A stretch of DNA of 64,000 bases from Pseudofulvibacter geojedonensis. Lineage in GTDB: Bacteria; Bacteroidota; Bacteroidia; Flavobacteriales; Flavobacteriaceae. The translations under genes were made by a program, and so were the position numbers. The stretch lies in the NCBI RefSeq assembly GCF_042675745.1, contig NZ_JBHTJM010000002.1, positions 62,001 through 126,000 of the forward strand, given 5' to 3'. Position 1 is the first letter of the stretch. Every line of letters begins with the position of its first letter. This document shows, in pieces, positions 18,110 through 26,839 of the stretch. The notes below the pieces were generated by a model. The model ran no database searches and was not told the DNA's origin. It saw only the letters and a list, made by a program, of their open reading frames with translations.

Positions 18110-19248
18110 TCAGCTATTACTTTTTTGTATAATAATACGTTCTCTTGATAGCTAGTTTCACTATTAAATTTATCTTTAATAACTTGTCTGGCTTTCTCTC
18201 CCATCTGCTTTGCTTTTGTCGGGTTAGATAACAAATCTAAAATTTTATCTGCATATAGTTGATGATCGATTGGATTAACACAATAACCCGTTTCTCCGTT
18301 TATCATCAATTCGTTAGCCCATCCTATATTAGATGTCACTAATTGCTTTTCTAAAACCATTGCTTCTAACCAAGTCATAGGAAAAGCTTCTGCAAAACTT
18401 GGCAATAGCACTATGTTCGCTTTTTTGATATAACTATCTACTTCTTCGTAAGGCACGCTAGGTATGTATATAAACCTTTTTAACGCTTCTGCTGTTAATT
18501 GATTTTTAAACATTTCTAAAGTAGAAACTTGAGTAAATACATCTATAGTATCTCTTCCTAACAAGGTAATTGTAACTTCTTTATCTTCTTCTATAACCTT
18601 GTTGAAAATAGAAGCCAATTCTAATACCCCTTTTTTTCGTATTAAAGCACCAAAATACAACAATGTTTTTCTTTCTATTTTTGAATGATCTGGAACAAAT
18701 TGATTTGGGTTTATGGTATTATGAATCGTTTCTACTAGTATGCTTAGTTTAAATAATTCTTTAGTCTTTTCTGCTACAAAATGACTTACTCCTACAATTT
18801 TAGTAGCTCCTTTTAAAGCCTTTTTTTCAAATAACTTATTCTTGAACTTTACTTTTCTTTTATCTAAATGACAAAAATAAGTATCTGAACCGTGTAAGCG
18901 TATCACAAGCGGAATGGAAAATTTCATAAAAGCTGTTATACCTGTCCACTCTGGAGCTTCTAGAATAGATATATTATCTTTTTTAACTACTGAAGATATA
19001 TATTGCTGAATGTACTTTCTATTAACCCACCAAGTAAACCCCTTTAGTTTTTTCTGCTTTATAAAATGAACTTTAATACCGTTATCTTCAAAAACTTTAC
19101 TCTCTGTATGACTATGAACAAAAACAGTTACTTTATAATTGCCTTTATGCAATTGGTTAGCTAAATTCTTAGTAAATGTTCCTATACCCCCAATACCTTT
19201 TTTAAATAGTTCATGAGGATATTCTGAAGTAATAAATCCTACATGCAT
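18103..19248 (-). CDS. Glycosyltransferase family 4 protein
   Basis: A 381-residue GT4 enzyme. It opens with GFITSEYPHELFKKGIGGIG, the glycine-rich acceptor loop, has IRLHGSDTYFCHLDKRK in the first half, YFGALIRKKGVLELASIF at the start of the second, and the donor site PSFAEAFPMTWLEAMVLEKQ near residue 283. Genes overlap by 7 and 10 bases on either side. The substrate is unknown. Confidence 0.89.
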   Translation of the reverse strand: MHVGFITSEYPHELFKKGIGGIGTFTKNLANQLHKGNYKVTVFVHSHTESKVFEDNGIKVHFIKQKKLKGFTWWVNRKYIQQYISSVVKKDNISILEAPEWTGITAFMKFSIPLVIRLHGSDTYFCHLDKRKVKFKNKLFEKKALKGATKIVGVSHFVAEKTKELFKLSILVETIHNTINPNQFVPDHSKIERKTLLYFGALIRKKGVLELASIFNKVIEEDKEVTITLLGRDTIDVFTQVSTLEMFKNQLTAEALKRFIYIPSVPYEEVDSYIKKANIVLLPSFAEAFPMTWLEAMVLEKQLVTSNIGWANELMINGETGYCVNPIDHQLYADKILDLLSNPTKAKQMGEKARQVIKDKFNSETSYQENVLLYKKVIAEC

Positions 19249-20312
19249 GGCAAAAGATTTACATGGTCATCAACCATTTTTTCTAAATAAAATTGCTCTT
19301 TTATTATATCTGAAGTATCGATATTTATAGCTTTCTTTTCTTCTACTATATCTTTTATAATAACTGACAGTTTATTTACATCGCCTGGGTTATGAATATA
19401 TCCATTTACACCATCTTTAATTACCTCTAAATTTCCTCCAACTGTTGTTGTTATTACAGGAATGTTAGCCGATAAACTTTCTAATATCGATAAACTAAAA
19501 CATTCCATATAAGTAGGTTGCAACATGTATCTATACTTGCAAAACAATTCATTTAAATTAGGTGAACTACCTTTAAAAAAGACAGTGTTATTTAATGAAA
19601 AATCATTAGACATTTTCTTTAAGTCATCCTCATAAGGACCTTCTCCATAAATATCTATTTCTACTTCTTTTAATATTTTATTTGGTAAAAGACTAAGTGC
19701 TTTTAATAAATCTTGAATTCCTTTAGACTCACGCAAATGAGAAGCTACAATAAAGGTATTTTTATTTTCGGTTATTCTTTTATTAAAAACATTAGTATCT
19801 ATACCGTTATAAACCACTTTTGTTTTTGATTTTAAATGTGCTCCAAAATCATTTATAATATGATTAACAGTATATTGAGAAACTCCAATAAAAGCATCTA
19901 TATATTTACTGTATAAAAACCCTGATAACCTTTTCTTTAAACGCTTTTTTAGAGGAAAACCATTTAATGGTCTAGGGTTATGATCTACACATATGATATA
20001 CGGATTAATAACTTGTTTTAACTTCTTGTAAAAAGGAGTACATAATTCTGTAAAGTGTGAAACAACTGTATCGTATTTAACTTTATTATTTTTTATATGA
20101 TCTAAAAAATACATTTCTACACTTGCCCCATTAGCATGATAGATAGTTAAGTCTTTATAAAAGTTATACTTTTCTGCTTTAGTAAAAAACCATTCTACTT
20201 CATATTCCTTCTTCTTTAATACTTCATCATACATTTTATAAAAACGATCCATCCCTCCTAACCTATCAGGTTGAAGTGTATAATTACATACTATTGCTAT
20301 CCTTTTCTTCAT
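19239..20312 (-). CDS. Glycosyltransferase family 4 protein
   Basis: A 357-residue GT4 enzyme. DRLGGMDRFYKMYDEVL near residue 17 is the acceptor loop, VVYNGIDTNVFNKR leads into the second Rossmann half, ASHLRESKGIQDLLKAL follows, and the donor motif QPTYMECFSLSILESLSANI starts near 265. It overlaps the upstream SGNH gene by four bases. No specificity can be inferred. Confidence 0.89.
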   Translation of the reverse strand: MKKRIAIVCNYTLQPDRLGGMDRFYKMYDEVLKKKEYEVEWFFTKAEKYNFYKDLTIYHANGASVEMYFLDHIKNNKVKYDTVVSHFTELCTPFYKKLKQVINPYIICVDHNPRPLNGFPLKKRLKKRLSGFLYSKYIDAFIGVSQYTVNHIINDFGAHLKSKTKVVYNGIDTNVFNKRITENKNTFIVASHLRESKGIQDLLKALSLLPNKILKEVEIDIYGEGPYEDDLKKMSNDFSLNNTVFFKGSSPNLNELFCKYRYMLQPTYMECFSLSILESLSANIPVITTTVGGNLEVIKDGVNGYIHNPGDVNKLSVIIKDIVEEKKAINIDTSDIIKEQFYLEKMVDDHVNLLPCM

Positions 20313-21196
20313 TTATCGGTATTCTCTATAAATTTATCTACCATTATTTTTGTAAATGCTTTTGCTCCTGCGTCTACCAAATGAGTACAATCATGAAAAT
20401 ATTCTGGCTTGTTATTAAAAACAGATGCCAAATTAACCAATTTAGGTATTTTCTCTTCTAACTTAGTTAGATAATTTTTATTGGTAGCCTCAATACATAT
20501 AGGTGCTGTGTAGTATACCACATTCCATTTATTCTTTTTCACTAAGCCCTTAATAGACTCAAAAGCTACATTTTTTGAAATAATTGTTTTAGGTAAACCT
20601 CCCTCTCTTTTTAAATTACGATAAAGGGGGTAATAACCAGACTCCATTGAAGTTCTAGTTTTTTTATTAATCAAAGTACTAAAAAACTCTCTAAAACCAA
20701 TTTTATAATCAAATACCATATACTTATAAAAAGGTATATACCTTAAAAACCAAGCATTAGGCTGTCTTCTTTTTAACTCGCTATATACAAAAGGATCATC
20801 TATATATGGTATTAACATACTATTGATAATATCTGAGTAGTTGTTCGAATTATATGAAAAGTCAATTTGAACAAAAATTTTCTTAGTTTTAATTTTACAA
20901 AACTCTACCAGTTTTAGCATTAATAGGTAATCTTCAACACTACCTCCTTGAATTCCTAAATTTAATGCTGAATGACCTGTTTCTGAAGTGATAATTTCTG
21001 GATCTATCCCGTTGTCAACCCTACTAGAACCTATAAATAAATAATCTATTTCCTTATTTTTTTGAGACAACAAATAGCTAATCTTGGTTCTTGGATTTCT
21101 ATTTTTATATACATAAGAATATGAGTAATCTAATATGTATAAACATGCTATAATTACAATTAATAACTTAAGTAAATAAATGCAAAACTTTCTCAT
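20309..21196 (-). CDS. Membrane-anchored SGNH/GDSL-like protein paired with MBOAT
   Basis: A 295-residue protein with one N-terminal membrane segment (about residues 7-28) and an SGNH-hydrolase-like outer domain. The nucleophile-type motif is LFIGSSRVDNGIDP near residue 55, an Asn-Gly block is ALNLGIQGGS, and a C-terminal D-x-x-H is in YFHDCTHLVDAGAKAF. It begins on the last base of the MBOAT gene. In alginate and related pathways such a pair (AlgI with AlgJ/AlgX) moves acetyl groups onto the polymer outside the inner membrane; the same division of labour is inferred here. Confidence 0.75.
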   Translation of the reverse strand: MRKFCIYLLKLLIVIIACLYILDYSYSYVYKNRNPRTKISYLLSQKNKEIDYLFIGSSRVDNGIDPEIITSETGHSALNLGIQGGSVEDYLLMLKLVEFCKIKTKKIFVQIDFSYNSNNYSDIINSMLIPYIDDPFVYSELKRRQPNAWFLRYIPFYKYMVFDYKIGFREFFSTLINKKTRTSMESGYYPLYRNLKREGGLPKTIISKNVAFESIKGLVKKNKWNVVYYTAPICIEATNKNYLTKLEEKIPKLVNLASVFNNKPEYFHDCTHLVDAGAKAFTKIMVDKFIENTDK

Positions 21197-22629
21197 TAAA
21201 ACTGAAAATAAATGAAATCTTGATGGTTAGAATATACTCCAAAAACCAACATTAAAACAATTATAAAAAGTATTTTAATCGTTTTATAATTACCTGTAAA
21301 TGGATGTTCTTTCTCTCTGTGAAACCATTCAAATAGTAATAAAACAAAGATCAAAGGTAACATTTCTATAGAATATCTATCCATACTCAAATATGGAATA
21401 TCGAAACTCATCTTAATGAACATATTCTTACAATAATTATAAGCCATAGCAATATTATCTGCTCTAAAAAAAATCCACGCCAAACAAACTATTAAAAAGG
21501 TTGTCATCATATTAATGCCCTCTTTGAATGATGGCATCAGCTTTCCTGAAGCAATAGGACCAACATTTTTCCTGTTTTTATTTAAAAACAATAGTGGCAT
21601 AAAAAATAATGCGTGCAAAGCTCCCCAAACTACAAAGGTCCAATTGGCACCATGCCAAAAACCACTAACCAAAAATATAATAGCAACATTTCTAAACTGA
21701 TTAAGCTTACTTCCTCTACTTCCGCCTAAAGGAATATAGAGATAATCTCTAAACCACGTTGATAAAGATATATGCCAACGTCTCCAAAACTCTGCTATAT
21801 CTCTAGAAAAATAAGGCTTTTTAAAATTGGTCATTAAATCAAAGTTAAAAAGCTTTGCTACACCTATAGCAATATCAGAATAACCACTAAAATCACCATA
21901 AATTTGAAATGCGAAGTAAAATGCTCCAAGCAAAAGTGTTAAACTACTTGCACTCTCATAAGTGTTAAAAATGGCATTAACATAAGTTGCACAACTATCT
22001 GCTATTACTATTTTTTTAAATAGCCCCCATAACATTAAATGAATACCATCTATAGCCTGAGATAAATTAAACTTTTTCTTTTTATAAAACTGAGGTAATA
22101 AGTTTGTAGCTCTTTCTATTGGACCAGCTACTAATTGAGGAAAAAAAGCAACAAAAGTTGCAAAAGCTATAAAATTTTTACTCGGTTTTAACTTTCCTCT
22201 ATAAATATCGATAGTATAACTTAATGTCTGAAAAGTGTAAAATGATATTCCTACAGGCAAAATAATATTTAAAGAAGTCTTATGCATCTGAACTCCAAAA
22301 GTTGCCCAAGCATTAACCCAGCTATCAATAAAAAAATTGAAATATTTAAAAAACAATAAAAGTCCTAAATTTACAAAGAGACTCGTATATAATAATAGTT
22401 TTCTTTTTTTAAGATTTATAGATTTACTTATAGCTAAACCTATAAGGTAATCTACTATTGTACTAAATAGTATTAAAAATAAAAAACGCCAATCCCACCA
22501 ACCATAAAAAACATAACTAGCAATAAGGAGGAGAGCGTTTTGATATTGTAACTTTTTATTATTTAGTGCCCAAAAACAAAAAAATACAATTGGCAAAAAG
22601 CATAAAAAAACTAAAGAGTTAAATAGCAT
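21196..22629 (-). CDS. MBOAT family O-acyltransferase (AlgI/DltB-like)
   Basis: A 477-residue polytopic membrane O-acyltransferase that should pass acyl (usually acetyl) groups across the inner membrane to a periplasmic partner for attachment to the polysaccharide. Family landmarks are ASYVFYGWWDWRFLFLIL near the N-terminus, PVGISFYTFQTLSYTID, FGDFSGYSDIA-like YGDFSGYSDIAIGVAKL, FWRRWHISLSTWFRDYLYIP and the catalytic His region GFWHGANWTFVVWGALHA. It is directly followed by its SGNH partner and directly preceded by the GT-B gene. Confidence 0.93.
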   Translation of the reverse strand: MLFNSLVFLCFLPIVFFCFWALNNKKLQYQNALLLIASYVFYGWWDWRFLFLILFSTIVDYLIGLAISKSINLKKRKLLLYTSLFVNLGLLLFFKYFNFFIDSWVNAWATFGVQMHKTSLNIILPVGISFYTFQTLSYTIDIYRGKLKPSKNFIAFATFVAFFPQLVAGPIERATNLLPQFYKKKKFNLSQAIDGIHLMLWGLFKKIVIADSCATYVNAIFNTYESASSLTLLLGAFYFAFQIYGDFSGYSDIAIGVAKLFNFDLMTNFKKPYFSRDIAEFWRRWHISLSTWFRDYLYIPLGGSRGSKLNQFRNVAIIFLVSGFWHGANWTFVVWGALHALFFMPLLFLNKNRKNVGPIASGKLMPSFKEGINMMTTFLIVCLAWIFFRADNIAMAYNYCKNMFIKMSFDIPYLSMDRYSIEMLPLIFVLLLFEWFHREKEHPFTGNYKTIKILFIIVLMLVFGVYSNHQDFIYFQF

Positions 22630-24027
22630 TTAAATTTGATTAAGAGCCTCTACAATTCTTTTACTAGTTCCTTTTAGTGGCTTGCCGATTTCTAAAGCTA
22701 ATATTTTATCTCTATTAACTTTATTTTTCTCTGGAGAAGCTAACTCTAAATTTATAGCTGTTATTAAGTCATCTTCATTTTTAGCTACAACTACTCCCTT
22801 TGTATCTATAACATGACTATAATGAACATATTTTAAATATTTTTGATCGTTGTATAAACCATTTTCTTTATTTCCGAAAACGGCATTAATAACTGGCTTA
22901 TCAAATAAAATAAAATCTAAACTCATTGTTGAGCACATGTTAATATTTATGTCTGAATAAGCTAATAAAGCTCTTAAATCACATAAATCTTTAAAAGATG
23001 GTACTCTTTGCGACCATGTTTCTGGATGATCTGTTCTTGTTAAAGGCCAATCTGGAAAATTCCACTTAATAAATGGGTATTCATCAATTAAATCTAAAAA
23101 CCTGGTTTCATCTTCAGCTGGCGATGTTCTGACTATTAAGTTTACTTCTTCTTTGATTTTGTTATTTTTAATAGCTTCGGCTATTGTTTTTATATATAAA
23201 GGATCTAATCTACTGGTAGACTTATCTCCACAACTGTAATATATGGTCTTTTTATCTTTATCTAAATTAAAGTACTCATGATAATATTCTTTATTCTTCT
23301 TATATGCTTCTAAAACATATGGTTCGAATTGAGGAGTTCCTACAATTGTTACTTTTTCTGATTTAACAGAAGGGTAAAAATGCAATAATTCTTTTTTCAT
23401 TAAATCACTCCACACAAAATAACTATCAAAATCACCTAACATTCTACCTTTAGATGCTAAATTATCCCAACTAAAAATAAATGAACTAGATGGAATATTA
23501 CAAGCCTTAGCTGCAGCCAAAAAAGGAGCTAAATTAGCTGGGCGTTGGTGAGAGAAAAAAATATGTGACGGTATATTTTCTTTAATAACAGATAGGTATT
23601 CTCTATACGTATTATTACTTGTATATGTTTTATACTGCCAGTTTTCATATCTTTTTATCCAAGATTCACTTTTAAAAACTGTAGTTAACCAATAAACTAA
23701 TAAGGTTAAATAATCTCTCTTTGATTTTAGTTTCTTTGGGTAACCATTTTCTAAACTACATTTTATACCAAAATGCTTCTTGTGCAGCTGCATATGAGCT
23801 ACTTCCTTTAGCTTACGGTATAACCAAGTAAAAGAAGTTTCTCTATATATTTTTAATTCTTTTATAGTAACATTATTGGGTATATCTTGATGGTGGTAAA
23901 CAGACTTTAATAAGCCTGAGTATATAACTACTTCATCATTTAATGCAGATGCTTCTTTTAAAAAATCACTTAAAATAAAATTTCTATAACCTACTCCATC
24001 AGCTATAACAACTCCTAATCTCTTCAT
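22630..24027 (-). CDS. Putative GT-B glycosyltransferase, unassigned family
   Basis: A 465-residue soluble protein not recognised with certainty. It looks like a two-domain GT-B enzyme: an N-terminal VVIADGVGYRNF start, a central SFIFSWDNLASKGRML and YFVWSDLMKKELLHFYP block, then VTIVGTPQFEPY and a C-terminal IYYSCGDKSTSRLDP, ending in INMCSTMSLDFILFDKPVIN, which resembles the donor-side acidic/Ser-Thr loop of CDP-glycerol and epimerase-like transferases. It sits directly after the NeuB-NeuC-NeuA-dehydrogenase genes and shares a base with the last, so it is a candidate transferase for the CMP-activated acid; this is inference from position only. Confidence 0.6.
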   Translation of the reverse strand: MKRLGVVIADGVGYRNFILSDFLKEASALNDEVVIYSGLLKSVYHHQDIPNNVTIKELKIYRETSFTWLYRKLKEVAHMQLHKKHFGIKCSLENGYPKKLKSKRDYLTLLVYWLTTVFKSESWIKRYENWQYKTYTSNNTYREYLSVIKENIPSHIFFSHQRPANLAPFLAAAKACNIPSSSFIFSWDNLASKGRMLGDFDSYFVWSDLMKKELLHFYPSVKSEKVTIVGTPQFEPYVLEAYKKNKEYYHEYFNLDKDKKTIYYSCGDKSTSRLDPLYIKTIAEAIKNNKIKEEVNLIVRTSPAEDETRFLDLIDEYPFIKWNFPDWPLTRTDHPETWSQRVPSFKDLCDLRALLAYSDININMCSTMSLDFILFDKPVINAVFGNKENGLYNDQKYLKYVHYSHVIDTKGVVVAKNEDDLITAINLELASPEKNKVNRDKILALEIGKPLKGTSKRIVEALNQI

Positions 24028-24965
24028 TATTTTTTAATTATATCAAGTATTTTATCTACAACAAAACTTTCTGTCTTTTCTATAGACTCATAAGTATTAC
24101 CACCTATATGAGGTGTAATAATTACATTATTATTGTTTTTAGCGTACTCTATTAACGGATGCTCACTAATGTTAGGTTCTCCATATAAAACATCGGTTGC
24201 ATAACCTGCTAAACTATTATCATTTAGTTTTTCAATTAGATCATTTTCATTTACTAAACCTCCTCTAGCTGTATTTACTATATAAGCATTAGGTTTCATT
24301 AAGTTTAAACGAGATTTATTAACTATAAAATGATTCTCCTCATTATAAGGCAAATGAATAGAAAGAACATCTACCTTTTCAAATAGCTCTTCTATTGTTT
24401 TACAATTATGATAAGGTACATTTTGTTCTGTTGTATCAAAATAATAAACTTCCATACCAAAAACAGAGGCATATTCAGCTACTATTTTTCCTAGTCTTCC
24501 TAAGCCTAAAATACCTATACTTTTTTTATACAATTCTGAACCTTGAAACAAATACCTGTTCCAGTTCCCTTGTTCAGTATGTTTATAGGCATTTTTTGAT
24601 TTTCTAATAAGTGTTAATAACAATCCTATAGTATGCTCTGCAGTAGCTCTTACTTCTTTTAAAAATTCTGACTCTCCTTTTAAACTTATAACTTGTATTC
24701 CAAACTCTTTACATGCATTAATATCTATGTGGTCTAAACCTGTAGCTGCACAAATAATGTACTTACAATTAACATCTTTTAAAATATCTCTTGTAAGTTG
24801 ATGGTTTAGTCTAAACCAAAAAATATCACACTCATTTAAAGCTTTTTTTAATTCTAAATGGTTAGAAATACTAATGTACTTAATATCAGACACTGCATGC
24901 AATTTTGCATAAGTTGCACTAGAAATTTCATCAATTCCAGAGATATGAGTAATATATCTTTCCAT
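24027..24965 (-). CDS. D-isomer-specific 2-hydroxyacid dehydrogenase
   Basis: A 312-residue NAD(P)-dependent dehydrogenase of the SerA/LdhA family, which interconverts D-2-hydroxy acids and 2-oxo acids. The Rossmann motif GILGLGRLGKIVAEYASVFG is at about residue 150, the catalytic Arg is in VNTARGGLVNENDL, and a Glu and the His come in YGEPN and ITPHIGGNTYES. It lies between NeuA and the GT-B gene without gaps (0 and 1 base), which suggests it makes or removes a hydroxy- or oxo-acid used in the nonulosonic-acid branch. The substrate is unknown. Confidence 0.88.
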   Translation of the reverse strand: MERYITHISGIDEISSATYAKLHAVSDIKYISISNHLELKKALNECDIFWFRLNHQLTRDILKDVNCKYIICAATGLDHIDINACKEFGIQVISLKGESEFLKEVRATAEHTIGLLLTLIRKSKNAYKHTEQGNWNRYLFQGSELYKKSIGILGLGRLGKIVAEYASVFGMEVYYFDTTEQNVPYHNCKTIEELFEKVDVLSIHLPYNEENHFIVNKSRLNLMKPNAYIVNTARGGLVNENDLIEKLNDNSLAGYATDVLYGEPNISEHPLIEYAKNNNNVIITPHIGGNTYESIEKTESFVVDKILDIIKK

Positions 24966-25658
24966 TTATAATTTTCCTAATTTCCATTCCTTAATCAAAA
25001 CTTCAACAAGCAATAAATCTCTTTCTGTATCTACATTTGCCCATAAAGACTCTGGCATTACATAAGCTTTTTTATTATCTGTCATTAACTTTTTAGTTTG
25101 CTTAAAGGCTTCTGTTTTTATTGCATAAATACAACCATTTCTTAAATAAACTGGTGATAAATCTTGCCTTCTAGCTCTTTCTTTACTCTTTTCTAAAGGA
25201 GTCATTTCTAAACGAGCACCCAAATTATACATTCTTGCTGGATGAATATCTTCTAGCTCAATAACCGATACAACATTATCAAGATTATTATCTTCTATAA
25301 ACATTGTTATTACTTTGTCTATATCTTCACCTGTTCTTATAGGTGCTGTTGGTTGTAAAAGAATTATTATATCATATTGAGTTGTTGTCGTTTTTAAAAC
25401 TTCTTCAATAACTTGTTCTATTGGGCTATTATCTTGAGCTGTAACAGCAGACCTTTTAAAGATATTTTGGGTATACTTTTTTGTAACTTCAATAATATCA
25501 TCACTGTCTGTAGCAACTAAATAATCTGTTAATAGTTTACTCTCTTTAGCTGCATCTACCGCATAAAATAGTAAAGGTTTACCAGCAACATTTCTTATGT
25601 TTTTATTTTTTACACCTTTAGATCCCCCTCTAGCAGGTATAATAGCTAAGGTTTTCAT
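24966..25658 (-). CDS. neuA: Acylneuraminate cytidylyltransferase family (CMP-nonulosonate synthetase)
   Basis: A 230-residue cytidylyltransferase that activates a nonulosonic acid with CTP. The N-terminal nucleotide loop IPARGGSKGVKNKNI (residues 7-21), LVATDSDDII, LLQPTAPIRT, YLRNGCIYAIKTEAF and the metal-binding VDTERDL are all present. It follows NeuC by two bases. The sequence does not show whether the acid is N-acetylneuraminic, legionaminic, pseudaminic or another type; because NeuC-like and NeuB-like enzymes are here, the route through free ManNAc-type sugars is likely. Confidence 0.9.
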   Translation of the reverse strand: MKTLAIIPARGGSKGVKNKNIRNVAGKPLLFYAVDAAKESKLLTDYLVATDSDDIIEVTKKYTQNIFKRSAVTAQDNSPIEQVIEEVLKTTTTQYDIIILLQPTAPIRTGEDIDKVITMFIEDNNLDNVVSVIELEDIHPARMYNLGARLEMTPLEKSKERARRQDLSPVYLRNGCIYAIKTEAFKQTKKLMTDNKKAYVMPESLWANVDTERDLLLVEVLIKEWKLGKL

Positions 25659-25660
25659 TG

Positions 25661-26815
25661 TTAGTATACTATTGTTTTATGAAAGCTTAAAGAGGTTTTA
25701 GCTAATATTTCGGCGATTTTGTTTCCAGAAGTACCATCTCCATAAATAACTTCTTTTTTAATGTTTGTAGCTGATATTCTTTCTAATATTGCTTCTTTAA
25801 TTGCTTCTTTATCATAAGCAACATCTACAACATTACTTCCTCTTTGCCTTCTGTTTTGTCTAGTTCCTATGTTTACTGTAGGAACACCTAAATAAGAACA
25901 TTCTCTAATTCCTACACTAGAGTTTCCTATTAAACATTTGCTATTCACCAATAACCTTAAAAAATCATTGGGTTCCATATTTTTAAAGAAATGAATATTT
26001 TTAGGTTTTTGCAACTCTCTAAAAGTTCTTATACCACTTGATGTTCCATCAGATCCTGCATCTACATTCGGCCAAAACCAAAAAGTTGGTATTTGTAATT
26101 CGTTAATAGCTTCTAAGGTCTTTAAAACATCTTTTTTTGCTGAATGATACTCTGTTGTAACAGGGTGTTGCATAACAACCAAATATCCATCTTTCCATAA
26201 AATTTCTTCACCTACTCCTCCATACTTTTTAATCGGATCAAAATTTAACTCCGGATTTTCTTTAATATAATGAGCTAAATCTATAGATGGACAGCCAGTA
26301 TTAAAAACAGTGTTAGGTTCTTCTCCCATTTTTAAGACTCTTTCTTTAGCCTCTTCTGAAGCTACCAAATGTAAATCTGCTAATTTAGTATTAGCATGAC
26401 GTACTTTTTCATCTATATTGCCTGTTACCTCTCCTCCTTGAATATGAACTAAAGGTATGTTTTGGTATGAAGCAGCAATACTTGTTGCTATAGTTTCAAA
26501 TCTATCTGCTATAGTTATTACTGCATCGGGTTGTAGCTTATGAAATACGTTAGCCAATTCCATAACACCTAAACCAGTAGTTTTAGCCATAGAAGTTGGG
26601 TTCTCTCCTTCTAAAACCATATACACCTTTTCTGCTATAACAAAACCATCTTGTTCTATAAAATCAACCGCATTTCCATACCTACCTAGTAAAGCTGAAC
26701 CAGCTACAACTAACTGTAGTTCTAATTCTGAATGATTTTGGATGGCTCTTAACGCTGTTTTAATTCTACTATATGAGGGTCTAGCAGTTACAACTGCACA
26801 TATTTTTTTAAGCAT
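25661..26815 (-). CDS. neuC: UDP-N-acetylglucosamine 2-epimerase, hydrolysing (NeuC/LegG-like)
   Basis: A 384-residue GT-B-fold epimerase that opens a UDP-HexNAc and releases the 2-epimer (ManNAc or a dideoxy analogue). Family landmarks are AVVTARPSYSRIKTALRAI, the TIADRFETIATSIAAS block, HIQGGEVTGNIDEKVRHANT with its catalytic-type residues, MQHPVTTEYHS, and CLIGNSSVGIRECSYLGVPT. The 2-epimerase fold is unambiguous; NeuC versus LegG cannot be told from the sequence by eye. It lies between the NeuB and NeuA genes with 24- and 2-base gaps. Confidence 0.9.
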   Translation of the reverse strand: MLKKICAVVTARPSYSRIKTALRAIQNHSELELQLVVAGSALLGRYGNAVDFIEQDGFVIAEKVYMVLEGENPTSMAKTTGLGVMELANVFHKLQPDAVITIADRFETIATSIAASYQNIPLVHIQGGEVTGNIDEKVRHANTKLADLHLVASEEAKERVLKMGEEPNTVFNTGCPSIDLAHYIKENPELNFDPIKKYGGVGEEILWKDGYLVVMQHPVTTEYHSAKKDVLKTLEAINELQIPTFWFWPNVDAGSDGTSSGIRTFRELQKPKNIHFFKNMEPNDFLRLLVNSKCLIGNSSVGIRECSYLGVPTVNIGTRQNRRQRGSNVVDVAYDKEAIKEAILERISATNIKKEVIYGDGTSGNKIAEILAKTSLSFHKTIVY

Positions 26816-26839
26816 TACTTCTAATTTTCAACATAAATT

